From: Flavobacteriales bacterium
GTDB taxonomy: Bacteria > Bacteroidota > Bacteroidia > Flavobacteriales_F > PHOS-HE28
Length of the DNA stretch: 64,000 bases
Direction of reading: 5' to 3'
Assembly (NCBI GenBank): GCA_019638085.1
Contig: JAHBUL010000022.1
Coordinates: 1-64,000 of the forward strand
Below are positions 42,282-51,106 of the stretch, one piece after another (the first letter of the stretch is position 1; every line of letters begins with the position of its first letter). Under the pieces are notes generated by a model. The model did not search any database. It saw nothing but the letters and a program-made list of their open reading frames with translations, and was not told the DNA's origin. The position numbers and the translations under genes are program-made.

Positions 42282-42346
42282 CTTCAGCGTAAGTTATGTA
42301 CAAGATGGTGGTAAGAAGGAGGCTCCGTTAGCGGAGCAGTCCTACC

Positions 42347-42538
42347 CTACTGTTCTCCTCCGTACTTCTCCTCCTTATAGGCGGCACGCAGGAGCTCCCT
42401 GCGGCGTTCCACGGAAGGCTTGGTGAAGGATTGACGCTTGCGCAACGCACGCATCGTCCCCGTGCGCTCAAACTTCTTCTTGAATTTCTTAAGCGCCTTG
42501 TCAATGGGTTCGCCTTCTTTCACCGGGATGATCAGCAT
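42347..42538 (-). CDS. rpsU: Ribosomal protein bS21
   Basis: A 63-residue S21 with the hallmark MLIIPVKEGEPIDKALKKFK, RTGTMRALRKRQSF and VERRRELLRAAYKEEK. In Bacteroidetes bS21 with bS18 and bS6 buries the 16S 3' tail and so blocks Shine-Dalgarno pairing (established in Flavobacterium johnsoniae). rpsU itself is often controlled by a strong Shine-Dalgarno. Here the leader just before ATG is TTGAGAAAAAGAAC, whose AAAAAG can pair with the 16S tail CUUUUU, but the complement of the variant tail (AAAAAGGAGATG) is only partly matched. The gene has its own promoter and terminator. Confidence 0.95.
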   Translation of the reverse strand: MLIIPVKEGEPIDKALKKFKKKFERTGTMRALRKRQSFTKPSVERRRELLRAAYKEEKYGGEQ

Positions 42539-42560
42539 GTTCTTTTTCTCAATGGGGGTG

Positions 42561-42590
42561 CAAATATAACTTTTTCCTGGATCCGTGCAA
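42561..42590 (-). promoter_or_regulatory. rpsU: Promoter of rpsU
   Basis: TTG (complement of 42588-42590), 19 bases, TATATTTG (complement of 42561-42568), then 22 bases to the ATG. The mRNA leader should be only about 15-20 bases. Confidence 0.88.
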
Positions 42591-42694
42591 TGCGACGTGA
42601 AAGTGGTTGGTGTTTGACCAGGGCATCCTGAGCCTTGACCTACCCGATCACCAGCAACCGCCCGATGCATATCGGGACACAAGCCACCAGTGCT

Positions 42695-43837
42695 TTACCG
42701 CAGCACCTCCCTACTGATCACCAATTTCTGGATCTCCGACGTCCCCTCACCGATGGTGCAGAGCTTGCTATCGCGGTAGAACTTCTCCACGGGGTAATCC
42801 TTGGTGTAGCCATAACCACCGAAGATCTGCACGGCCTCCGTGCTGGCGTATACACTCACTTCGCTGGCGTAGTACTTGGCCATGGCACTTTCCTTGGTCA
42901 TGCGTTGGCCCTTGTTCTTCATGTCGGATGCTTGACGGATCAAGAGCTCGGAAGCTTCAATGCGCGTGGCCATGTCGGCGAGTTTGAAACTGATGGCCTG
43001 GAAATCCGAAATGGGCTTTCCGAACTGATGCCGCTCCTTGGAATAGGCCACACTGGCGTCCAGTGCACCTTTCGCGATGCCCAGTGAAAGTGCAGCGATG
43101 CTGATCCTTCCGCCGTCCAATACTTTCATGGCCTGCTGGAAGCCCTGCCCTACTTCACCGAGTACGTTCTCCTCAGGAATTCGGCAATTCTCGAAGATCA
43201 CCTCGGCAGTCTCGCTGGCCCGCATACCCAGCTTGTTCTCCTTCTTGCCGCCCTTGAGCCCAGGTGTGCCGCGCTCCACCACGAAGGCGGTCATGCCCTT
43301 GCTGTCCAGCAGTTCGCCGGTGCGGGCGATCACCACTACTGCATCACTACTAATGCCGTGCGTGATCCAGTTCTTCGTGCCATTGAGCACCCACTCCTTC
43401 CCTTCCTTCTTGGCTGTGGTGGCCATGCGCATGGCATCGCTACCGGTGCCTGCCTCCGTAAGGGCCCATGCGCCGAGCCATTCGCCAGAGGCGAGCTTTG
43501 GCAGCCACCGCTTTTTCTGCTCCTCGTTCCCGAAGTACATGATATGTCCGGTACAGAGCGAGTTGTGTGCAGCCACGCTGAGGCCGATGCTGCCACAGAC
43601 CCGGGCCACTTCCACGATCGTATCCACGTATTCGTGGTAACCGAGACCCGCGCCACCGTATTCCTCCGGCACCAGCACACCCAGCATACCGGACGGGCCG
43701 AAGTGTTTCTTGAAGAGGTCGATCGGCATGTGCTGGCTTTCGTCCCATTCCATCAGGTTGGGCCGCACCTCGCGTTCAACGAGGTCGCGCACGGCCTGTA
43801 CGATCATCTGCCGGTTCTCGGTAGTGCTGAATTCCAT
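42695..43837 (-). CDS. Acyl-CoA dehydrogenase
   Basis: A 380-residue FAD enzyme of beta-oxidation or branched-chain amino-acid breakdown. The family signatures are [54 protein letters not shown] and [19 protein letters not shown]. The catalytic base is Glu364 in IGEGTSEIQ, the position used by short/medium-chain types. Length is typical. It is monocistronic, and the substrate chain length cannot be fixed from sequence alone. Confidence 0.93.
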   Translation of the reverse strand: MEFSTTENRQMIVQAVRDLVEREVRPNLMEWDESQHMPIDLFKKHFGPSGMLGVLVPEEYGGAGLGYHEYVDTIVEVARVCGSIGLSVAAHNSLCTGHIMYFGNEEQKKRWLPKLASGEWLGAWALTEAGTGSDAMRMATTAKKEGKEWVLNGTKNWITHGISSDAVVVIARTGELLDSKGMTAFVVERGTPGLKGGKKENKLGMRASETAEVIFENCRIPEENVLGEVGQGFQQAMKVLDGGRISIAALSLGIAKGALDASVAYSKERHQFGKPISDFQAISFKLADMATRIEASELLIRQASDMKNKGQRMTKESAMAKYYASEVSVYASTEAVQIFGGYGYTKDYPVEKFYRDSKLCTIGEGTSEIQKLVISREVLR

Positions 43838-44014
43838 GTGTTGTGATAAGACCCCGCCGACTGAAATATGGTGAGCAAGGATGCCGTTCGGGGCCGCAAA
43901 TTAAACCCGATCTTGCTTAACGGGAGTTTAACGGATCGCAGGATCCCGGTTGGTAGGGACAGTGAAGGTGGTGAGAGTGGCGAGGATGATCAAACCGGTC
44001 GCGGGATGACCTGT

Positions 44015-44983
44015 TCAATTCTCGATCAGAAGGTAGGGCGCCAATCGTACTTGGATGCTATCGGTCATCAGGATGCAATTGGAGATTGCAGCCATATCCG
44101 CGAACGGTCCGTGCAGATCGCGATATGCAATAAGCGCTTTGGCCACCTTCCAATTGATATAAGGATGCGGCCCTAACTCATCCACGGTGCATGTGTTCAA
44201 GGGTATGCGCTTCACTAAGGACGGGTCCACGATCAATTTTTCCCGCAGCATTTCAATGGCTTCGGGTTTGTCCTTAAGGATGTAGACTTCGCTAAGTTAA
44301 TCGAGACTGGCAAAGCCACCGAGCCGGTCCCGATACTTGATGATGCTTCGGGCAAATGCCGGCCCGATACCCCTTACAGCGACCAATGCCGCGGAGTCCG
44401 CACCATTGATCTCCACGGGAAGATCCCTTTCCCGTTCAGCATAGCGAGGCCCATCCCCGGTGGCCCAACGGCCCGTGTCACGTGTCCACTGGCTTTGGCC
44501 CGCATAGGTGGTCCGCTGTTTCCGTGGAAGCGAGTCCGGCAATTGGATGTACGGTTCCCATTGCGCGAAGAGATGGGGATCCACTACCCGCATTTTAGCG
44601 AGATCCCTTTTGGTACGGAACATCCCGCCGCGCTCCTCATAGCGATGGAGAGCAGCCGCCTGCTTTTCACTTAGCCCCAGATCCACCCACCGTTCCACGG
44701 GCAATCCATTGGGATCGAACTTGAAGAGCCGGATATCGTCCGAGGAATTGTCCGGAATGCGTTGACCGTCCGCAGTGGTGTCCTGAAGGTTCCACCAGAC
44801 CATCTCCAAATGCTGTTGGTCCATCAAGGTCCGGGGCCGGATCCATTGCTCCCAAGTGACCCATGCTGCAGCTATCAGGCAAAGGCTGAGCAACACCACA
44901 AAAGCCGATCGATCCCCCTTGTCCATGGCGAAGAGGTCTTTCAACTCTTCTCTCCATGGTCGGGCCCTGCGACGACGTGCCAT
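44015..44983 (-). pseudogene. Helix-hairpin-helix (ComEA-like) membrane protein interrupted by an in-frame TAA
   Basis: The frame reads from 44983 to a TAA at 44297-44299 and resumes in the same frame to 44015, 322 codons in all apart from the internal stop. The first part has a cytosolic basic N-terminus, one membrane segment (AFVVLLSLCLIAAAWVTW) and two helix-hairpin-helix units, the second being VEINGADSAALVAVRGIGPAFARSII. The stop falls after GGFASLD, where relatives read Gln before LSEVY; one CAA-to-TAA change would explain it. The third unit, ending LAPYLLIEN, lies beyond. The 228-residue product may be stable, or the base may be a sequencing error. Confidence 0.8.
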
Positions 44984-44992
44984 GCTGAAAGA

Positions 44993-45895
44993 TCAGGGTT
45001 CGAACTGGGCGCGCAGCACCGCCAGCCCGTCCTCAAAGCCGTGCGGTGCATAGCCCAGGTCCCGGCGGGCCTTATCCAAGATGAAACCAGTGACCGGTGG
45101 GCGCTTGGCAGGTTGCCCCAAGGTATCGCTCTTGATCGGTGTGACCCCATCGGCCCTTAGGCCGAAGAATGCACCGGTGCGCTGCACAAGTTCAAGGATG
45201 CTCATCCCATCGGGACCGCTGAGGTGATAGATCCCCGTTGCGCCCTTTTCAGCAATACGGATGCAACCATCAGCGAGATCCTCGGCCAATGTGGGCATGC
45301 GCCATTGGTCGTCCACAACGTTGATCGGGCTGCCCTTTTCCAAGGCTCCCTTGGCCCAGAGCACCACATTGCTGCGGCTCAAGCCCTCGGCGATCCCATA
45401 CACGATAATGGTGCGGACAATGGCCCATCGCTTCAAGCCCGCTTCCTGTACGATACGCTCCCCATCCAATTTGCTTTGGCCGTAGATGCTCAGCGGCGCC
45501 GGTGTATCCTCCTCGCGATACGGTCCTGCCGCGCCATCGAACACGAAATCCGTGCTGAGGAAGATGAAGTGGCTCTTCTGCCGTTTGGCCGCCTCCACCA
45601 AGTATTCCGTAGCGGTGACGTTCTGGAGCTTGCAAGCCTCCTGATCCAGCTCACAGCTGTCCACGTTGGTCATGGCAGCGGTGTGGATGATGACCTCCGG
45701 ACGGAACGCATCGATCACCGCGTCCACCTCTTCCTTCCGGGTGATGTCCATGGAACGGTACCGCGCGCCAAGTGGTACTGCAGTGCGATCCGCACCACGG
45801 GAAGTGGCCAACAGCTCCACCGCAGGGTCATTCCGCAGAGCGACGACCAGTTTTTGACCCAAGAGACCGTTGCTGCCGGTGATCAGTAATCTCAT
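44993..45895 (-). CDS. rfbD: dTDP-4-dehydrorhamnose reductase family protein (RmlD-like)
   Basis: A 300-residue extended SDR. The nucleotide-binding motif ITGSNGLLGQKL is at residues 5-16; AAMTNVDSCELD and the active-site pair Tyr-x-x-x-Lys in SIYGQSK match RmlD, the last step of dTDP-L-rhamnose synthesis. The other rml genes are absent nearby, so it may be a stand-alone RmlD-like sugar-nucleotide reductase. TAGATTCG (complement of 45901-45908) is 5 bases before the ATG. It ends 9 bases before the broken HhH gene, probably in one operon. Confidence 0.82.
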   Translation of the reverse strand: MRLLITGSNGLLGQKLVVALRNDPAVELLATSRGADRTAVPLGARYRSMDITRKEEVDAVIDAFRPEVIIHTAAMTNVDSCELDQEACKLQNVTATEYLVEAAKRQKSHFIFLSTDFVFDGAAGPYREEDTPAPLSIYGQSKLDGERIVQEAGLKRWAIVRTIIVYGIAEGLSRSNVVLWAKGALEKGSPINVVDDQWRMPTLAEDLADGCIRIAEKGATGIYHLSGPDGMSILELVQRTGAFFGLRADGVTPIKSDTLGQPAKRPPVTGFILDKARRDLGYAPHGFEDGLAVLRAQFEP

Positions 45896-45943
45896 GAAGG
45901 CGAATCTAATGGACCGGGTGGAATACGGGATGTCCTATGCTGA

Positions 45944-45987
45944 TTGTCTTATGTCTTATGCATCATCGCGCATAGGACATAAGACAA
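45944..45987. repeat. 18-base inverted repeat (TTGTCTTATGTC)
   Basis: The arms 45944-45961 and 45970-45987 are complementary with one mismatch around CATCATCG-type loop bases. It lies between rfbD and the DUF1456 gene, both read on the minus strand, so it may end the DUF1456 transcript. There is no T run. Confidence 0.6.
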
Positions 45988-46001
45988 AGCCACACCTCCG
46001 G

Positions 46002-46241
46002 CTAATCCTTCTTCTTCTTCTCCGGCATGGGGCCGCGCAAGTGGATCACCAGACCGTTCAGGAAATTCCGAAGGACCTGGTCACCCGCCTCCTTGTACTT
46101 GGGATGATCCTCCGTTCGGAAGATGGCACCAAGCTCTGAAGTGGTCATATGGAAATCCACCAAGGCCATGATCTTCACGATGTCGGTATCGCGGAGCTTC
46201 AGGGCCACCCGAAGTTTCTTCAGGATATCGTTATTGGTCAT
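46002..46241 (-). CDS. DUF1456-like protein (YehS family, single repeat)
   Basis: A 79-residue protein, MTNNDILKKLRVALKLRDTD then IVKIMALVDFHMTTSELGAIF and a charged end (PEKKKKD). It resembles one half of E. coli YehS, which has two DUF1456 repeats. Function is unknown. It is 12 bases downstream of the PspC-like gene and probably co-transcribed. Confidence 0.65.
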   Translation of the reverse strand: MTNNDILKKLRVALKLRDTDIVKIMALVDFHMTTSELGAIFRTEDHPKYKEAGDQVLRNFLNGLVIHLRGPMPEKKKKD

Positions 46242-46253
46242 CGGTCACGGAGG

Positions 46254-46484
46254 TCAAAGTTCCCAAACGGTGCTCCGTTTGGCGAGTGGGCGCTTGATCC
46301 GCTCCTTGTGCTTGAGTATGAAGGCCATCACCAAATAGGCCACCACGTTGAGACCAGCCGTAACAAAGCTCAGGTAAATGAAGCTCAACCGCACCTGCTC
46401 CGTCTTGATATTGAGCTTGTGCGCCCACCATTCACAGACGCCGAACGCTTGGCGTTCAAAGTAGGTTTTGATGCTATCGATCAT
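46254..46484 (-). CDS. PspC-domain-like small membrane protein
   Basis: A 76-residue protein whose middle, GVCEWWAHKLNIKTEQVRLSFIYLSFVTAG followed by VVAYLVMAFILKHKERIKRP, resembles PspC: a G-x-C-x-W-loop, then a hydrophobic helix. PspC proteins sense membrane stress in some bacteria. The start at 46484 gives MIDSIKTYFERQAFG. It precedes DUF1456 in a small two-gene unit. Confidence 0.65.
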   Translation of the reverse strand: MIDSIKTYFERQAFGVCEWWAHKLNIKTEQVRLSFIYLSFVTAGLNVVAYLVMAFILKHKERIKRPLAKRSTVWEL

Positions 46485-46687
46485 TTTGCTTGAAGGCCCC
46501 ATTGCCGGGCTTGAACGCGGCAATTTACGCAACGCTGCTGCAGTTGGCGGATTTTTTTGATCCTCTTCACGCCCCTCTCTACCGTTGTGCGCAGTTCCAC
46601 ACCCGCTCATTCGTAGGAATGCCCCCGCGAATGAACCTCCGGATGGTTCGCGTGTAGGAGTGGGCATCAACTTTCATTCCCGCCACC

Positions 46688-48559
46688 ATGCGCCATCTCT
46701 TCCTCTTCGTTCATTTCATAGGCATCTCGCTTGCAGCTCTGGCCCAATCCCTCAGCGGCAACCTGAATACGGGCCGTGCCATGGAGGCCTTGGGCTACGG
46801 AAATGTGGACATCTATCGAGGTGATGACCTGGTGGCATCGGTGCTCACCGATCGCTGGGGCAATTTTCATGTGCGCTTGGACACAGGCATGTATAAATGT
46901 GTGGTGAGCTACGATGGCTACGAACCCTCCACCCGAATGGTGAAGGTGAAGGCGGACGAGAAGATGGATTTCTCGGTGGTGGAGGATGCCAGCAGGCCCG
47001 CACCAAAGCGTCGCCCGGCAGCCAGCATGGCAGAGAGCAGCAGCGATATGGCCATGGAGCACGACTATGAGGCACCTGCCACCTACAAGGGAAGGTCGCT
47101 CGCTGAACCAGCCCTCATTGCGCGCGGCCGGTCTGGCAGGGAGGAAGTGAGTGCGACCCACGGCCGATTGACCGCAGGAGAGGTCAATGATTTTTCAAAA
47201 TGGACCCAGTGGGGGGATCTGTCCGCTACTGTCCTCAGCGCCATGCGCAAGCAGTGGTCGATCGCCCCGAACGGCCGGTACACGCTGGACCTACAGACCA
47301 AGAGCGGTCTACCCATCGCTGATGCGGTGGTGCACCTGATGCGGAAGGACGGCATTAGGCTATATAGTGCCCGCACTGATAACACCGGCAAGGCGGAACT
47401 CTGGATGACGTTGGATGCACCGGACAGCATGAGCCATGGACGGATGATACTGGAGGTGATATACCAAGACCGGATCATCCGTGTGGAACGTGCCCGACCT
47501 TTCAAGCAGGGTGTGAACCGTCTGGTGCTCGATGTTCCGTGCGCTCCCAACGACAACGTGGATGTGGCCTTTGTTGTGGATGCGACCGGTTCGATGCAGG
47601 ATGAACTGGATTTTCTGCGGGCCGAGATGAACGACATCATCTTCCGTAGCAAACAGATCGGGGATCAGCTCAACTTCCGTTTCGCCAATGTTTTCTACCG
47701 GGACAGGGGAAGCAAGGAGGAATACCTCACACGAAGTATGGACTTCACCCGGGTACTTTCCGCAGCCGTGAACTTCATCTCGGACCAGCGAGCCGATGGC
47801 GGCGGTGATACACCTGAAGCGGTGGATGTAGCATTGGATTCGGCCATCAACAAGCTGAACTGGAGCGCCGAGGCGCGAGTGCGGATCATATTCCTGGTGC
47901 TCGATGCCGGCCCACACCCGGGTACAGAGGGTAGCATGCAGGAGTTGATCCGGCAGGCCGCAGCGAAGGGCATCCGCATCGTTACCGTGGCCGCCAGTGG
48001 CATCGACAAGCCGACGGAATATCTGATGCGCACCCTGGCCTTGGGCACCAATGGCACCTATACCTTCCTCACCGATCACAGCGGGGTGGGCGCCCCCCAC
48101 ATGGCTCCTACCACGGACAGTTATGATGTGGAGAGCCTGAACAACCTGCTCGTCCGTATCCTGAAGAGCTACACCTACATGCCCGATTGCGAGCAACACA
48201 TACCCGAGCTGGAGCTGAATTATCCGGATTCGGCCGTGGCCCTCCCCACTTCGGCGCAGGCAGACACTTCCGCAACTGATCTGGAAGGCCCCACCGTGAT
48301 CCCGCCAGCGAGCCCGGAGATCCGCTGGAGCTACTATCCGAACCCGACCACGGGGATCGTTCACCTCACATCGGATGTGGCCATTCCGGAGTTGTACATC
48401 ACCGACCTCAGCGGAAAGGTGCTGCAAGTGTTGAAGGGTCTGAAGGCCGATGAAGCGGTACAGATCGACCTCGGCAGCTATGCCACCGGCATCTACCTGA
48501 TCCGCTACCCGTTCGGCACCGGCTGGTTGAGCGGCCAGGTGGTCCTGCAAAGAAGCTGA
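46688..48559 (+). CDS. Secreted von Willebrand factor A protein with T9SS sorting domain
   Basis: A 623-residue exported protein (signal MRHLFLFVHFIGISLAALA). After it comes a carboxypeptidase-regulatory-like Ig fold (about 20-100: YGNVDIYRGDDLVASVLTDRWGNFHVRLD). A VWA domain begins near residue 292 with the metal site DATGSM at 298, and DTPEAVDVALDSA and LVLDAGPHP follow. The C-terminal 80 residues form a T9SS type A domain (YYPNPTTGIVHL, LYITDLSGKVLQVL, SGQVVLQRS). It is a likely surface adhesion or protein-binding factor. Confidence 0.9.
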   Translation: MRHLFLFVHFIGISLAALAQSLSGNLNTGRAMEALGYGNVDIYRGDDLVASVLTDRWGNFHVRLDTGMYKCVVSYDGYEPSTRMVKVKADEKMDFSVVEDASRPAPKRRPAASMAESSSDMAMEHDYEAPATYKGRSLAEPALIARGRSGREEVSATHGRLTAGEVNDFSKWTQWGDLSATVLSAMRKQWSIAPNGRYTLDLQTKSGLPIADAVVHLMRKDGIRLYSARTDNTGKAELWMTLDAPDSMSHGRMILEVIYQDRIIRVERARPFKQGVNRLVLDVPCAPNDNVDVAFVVDATGSMQDELDFLRAEMNDIIFRSKQIGDQLNFRFANVFYRDRGSKEEYLTRSMDFTRVLSAAVNFISDQRADGGGDTPEAVDVALDSAINKLNWSAEARVRIIFLVLDAGPHPGTEGSMQELIRQAAAKGIRIVTVAASGIDKPTEYLMRTLALGTNGTYTFLTDHSGVGAPHMAPTTDSYDVESLNNLLVRILKSYTYMPDCEQHIPELELNYPDSAVALPTSAQADTSATDLEGPTVIPPASPEIRWSYYPNPTTGIVHLTSDVAIPELYITDLSGKVLQVLKGLKADEAVQIDLGSYATGIYLIRYPFGTGWLSGQVVLQRS

Positions 48560-48568
48560 GTTAAAAGA

Positions 48569-49945
48569 TCAACGCTGAGCGGCAGTGGCTCCGATCCGTT
48601 TGTGTAAGCACGTTCCAATGGAGCAGGAGAGGCATTTGCGTTCTGCGCAGTAGTGCTTCTTCAATTCGAGAAGGGCCTGCCCGTGTGCGGCATTTTCAGC
48701 CCGGACCCCCAGATCGGCCCACATATCCACTATACTGTTCCGCTCGGCCGGCAGCTGCTCCATCAACCGCAACGCACGATCCATCCATGGCTGATGGCCC
48801 CGGATGCGCCCCATGGCAAAGAGGTAGGGAACGATGCTATTGATGATGATGCTATCCGCCGTGGACCGGCCCAAACGCTTGGGCCGGCTACCTACGGGTT
48901 GCTCAAAGCGATAGTGATCCGACCAATACCCACTGGCCTCCACCTGCAACAAAGCACAAATGGGTTCAGGATCATCATGTTCCAAGATCTGACCGTATGC
49001 ATTGTTGCTTCCGGTGATGAAGGCCGCCCATTGCGCCAAGCGGACCGTGGGAAAGTTGGCAGGGCGCATGCGTCCGAATTTCCACGCGGCCGCAGGCACG
49101 GGGCGAAGACCATGCAAACGCGCCAAGGGGGCGTGCTCCTGCTGCAAGCGCTGTGGATGGGCCTCGGTAAATGCTTCAGCGAGGAAACCGGCTTGCCCGA
49201 AGAGCAAGGCTTCTGTCCGGGTGGGATCATCGCGGTATTTCAGCAAGAGTTTCAGCGGCAGTGCATGGGCCAGCATGCCGAAGGGTTCTGCATTCACGTT
49301 TCCGCCGAGCCCACGCAAGAGCATGTGGTGGAAGGTCTCGGCCGCATCGTTGTCCAGCCTTTTATAGAGCGCCTCCACCTCGGTGGTCTTACGCTCCAAG
49401 CGCTCCACCAGCAAGCGCTCCAACCAAATTCGAATGCGACCAGCATCCACTTCCTGTATACGTGATGCACAGGGCACTGGACCCAAGCCGTTCATCAAGA
49501 CTTGATGCAGGTGAAGGTTCTCCTCGTTGATGCGCGCACGCAGCTCCACCGTGGGCGGACAGCGGCCATCCTCGGTCCTTACCTCGCCATCATGCAGGTA
49601 CACCGTGTGCAACACTACGTTGTTGTATGCTGGGTCATGTTGATGCCCATGCGCATTCCATTCACTGGCCCGCACGTGTACTTCAACGTTGCCCGCCCAC
49701 AACTGCTCACCGATCCGCACCAGTGCGTCGCGCAGGTCAGGGCCACTGTTCATCTGGATCCTCCCACGGCTTAGCAATTCCAACGGGATGCCTTCGGTGG
49801 TCCGGAGATCCTCGCGATCGAACAGTCCGGCTTCCCAAATGAATTGGAGTAGTTGTTCGCCATATGGGAACGAAGGGTCCAATAAAAGATCACTCCCTCT
49901 TGGCGTGACCTTGTTTTCCAGAATGGCTGATCCTGTTTCCTCCAT
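48569..49945 (-). CDS. DUF2851 protein
   Basis: A 458-residue protein of DUF2851, common in Bacteroidetes and of unknown function. Motifs: LLQFIWEAGLFD, RGRIQMNSGPDLRDALVRIGEQLWAGNVEVHVRASEWNAHG, AYNNVVLHTVY and LLLKYRDDPTRTEALLFGQAGFL. The C-terminus has a Cys cluster (CAERKCLSCSIGTC) that may bind metal. It converges on the VWA gene with 9 bases between stops. A role with pyrF nearby is not indicated. Confidence 0.88.
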   Translation of the reverse strand: MEETGSAILENKVTPRGSDLLLDPSFPYGEQLLQFIWEAGLFDREDLRTTEGIPLELLSRGRIQMNSGPDLRDALVRIGEQLWAGNVEVHVRASEWNAHGHQHDPAYNNVVLHTVYLHDGEVRTEDGRCPPTVELRARINEENLHLHQVLMNGLGPVPCASRIQEVDAGRIRIWLERLLVERLERKTTEVEALYKRLDNDAAETFHHMLLRGLGGNVNAEPFGMLAHALPLKLLLKYRDDPTRTEALLFGQAGFLAEAFTEAHPQRLQQEHAPLARLHGLRPVPAAAWKFGRMRPANFPTVRLAQWAAFITGSNNAYGQILEHDDPEPICALLQVEASGYWSDHYRFEQPVGSRPKRLGRSTADSIIINSIVPYLFAMGRIRGHQPWMDRALRLMEQLPAERNSIVDMWADLGVRAENAAHGQALLELKKHYCAERKCLSCSIGTCLHKRIGATAAQR

Positions 49946-50125
49946 GACGGTTTTCTCGGCGATCGAACGTCGATAAGATACCGTTCATTTTCTTGAAAAG
50001 GGTGATTAGTGAAGAGTGATCGGTGATTAGCGTCGACTGCAGGCTGTTTCTGCCTAACTGCCACTGCTGACTGCCACTGGCAACTGCCTCTGCCGGCTGC
50101 CGGCTACCACATTATAGCACAACCC

Positions 50126-50959
50126 TCAATCCACCAATCCTCGCTTGCGCAACGCTGCTTCCATGGTTCGCTGCAATGCTTCGGCCGCTTCACGCGCCAT
50201 GGGGATGGCTTGGTCCTCCTTGCCGGCATACAAAATGCCCCGCGAGCTATTGATCAGCAGGCCTCCGTCCTTGGTCATGCCTTCGCGGAGGACCCCAGCG
50301 AGGTCCCCGCCTTGAGCACCAACCCCCGGTACCAGGAGAAAATGGTCCGGTGCCATGGCGCGGGCTTGCCTCAGCAATTCGGGACGGGTGGCACCTGCAA
50401 CGAACATCAGTTCTTCCGGCCCACCCAGCTCCGTTGCACGCTCCATCACCCGTTCAAAAAGGCGCTGACGACCGTCCTCCACAGGCAGAAATTGGAAATC
50501 CAATGCGCCCTCGTTGCTCGTGATGGCCAGAACGATGGCCCATTTCCCCGGTCTGCCCAGAAAGGGCGTGATGGAATCACTTCCCATATAAGGCGCCACG
50601 GTCACCGCATCAAAATCCAAATGATCGAAGAACGCTTCCGCATACTTGCGCGCCGTGTTTCCGATATCACCGCGCTTGGCATCGGCGATGATCAGGCAAT
50701 CGCCCAAGCTTCGGATGTACGCCACCGTGCTTTCCAGATCACGCCAGCCCGCTGCACCATTGGCCTCATAAAAAGCAAGGTTCAACTTGTAGGCCACGGC
50801 CAAGTGGTTGGTCGCTTGGATGATCGCATGATTGAAGGCACGCACCGGATCGTGCAGGGTACGGAAGCGCTGCGGCAACAGATGCAGTTCCGTGTCCAAC
50901 CCCACGCAGAGCAGACTACGCTTCCTTTTGATGATGGCAATGAGTTCCTGTCTTGTCAT
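50126..50959 (-). CDS. pyrF: Orotidine 5'-phosphate decarboxylase, type 2
   Basis: A 277-residue enzyme making UMP from OMP. It is of the longer type 2 form. It has SLLCVGLDTE, the catalytic LIIADAKRGDIGNTARKYAE with Asp-x-Lys-x-x-Asp, TVAPYMGSDS and the phosphate site VPGVGAQGGD. It is transcribed alone. The region at 50040-50110 before DUF2851 has CTGCC-rich low-complexity sequence. Confidence 0.95.
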   Translation of the reverse strand: MTRQELIAIIKRKRSLLCVGLDTELHLLPQRFRTLHDPVRAFNHAIIQATNHLAVAYKLNLAFYEANGAAGWRDLESTVAYIRSLGDCLIIADAKRGDIGNTARKYAEAFFDHLDFDAVTVAPYMGSDSITPFLGRPGKWAIVLAITSNEGALDFQFLPVEDGRQRLFERVMERATELGGPEELMFVAGATRPELLRQARAMAPDHFLLVPGVGAQGGDLAGVLREGMTKDGGLLINSSRGILYAGKEDQAIPMAREAAEALQRTMEAALRKRGLVD

Positions 50960-51092
50960 TCTTGCGGATCACACTGTATCCGGCCGCAAAGGACGCGATT
51001 CGCGTGGAACATCCATCCATCGGAAAGTGGAGATCCTGTTAAACCAGTGGAGCGGTCGTACCAGGCGCAGGTCGGACTGCCCCACTCCCCGC

Positions 51093-51100
51093 TACATTTG
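51093..51100 (+). promoter_or_regulatory. -7 box TACATTTG, 6 bases before the start codon
   Basis: An exact TAnnTTTG box ends 6 bases before the ATG at 51107. If transcription begins 4-7 bases after the box, the mRNA is leaderless. No TTG is at the -33 position. Confidence 0.5.
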
Positions 51101-51106
51101 GCCGCG

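Noticed and set aside
50210-51106. Upstream extension of the membrane-protein frame by 299 codons
   Set aside because: It is antisense to pyrF and has no hydrophobic pattern; a promoter box and ATG stand at 51093-51109.
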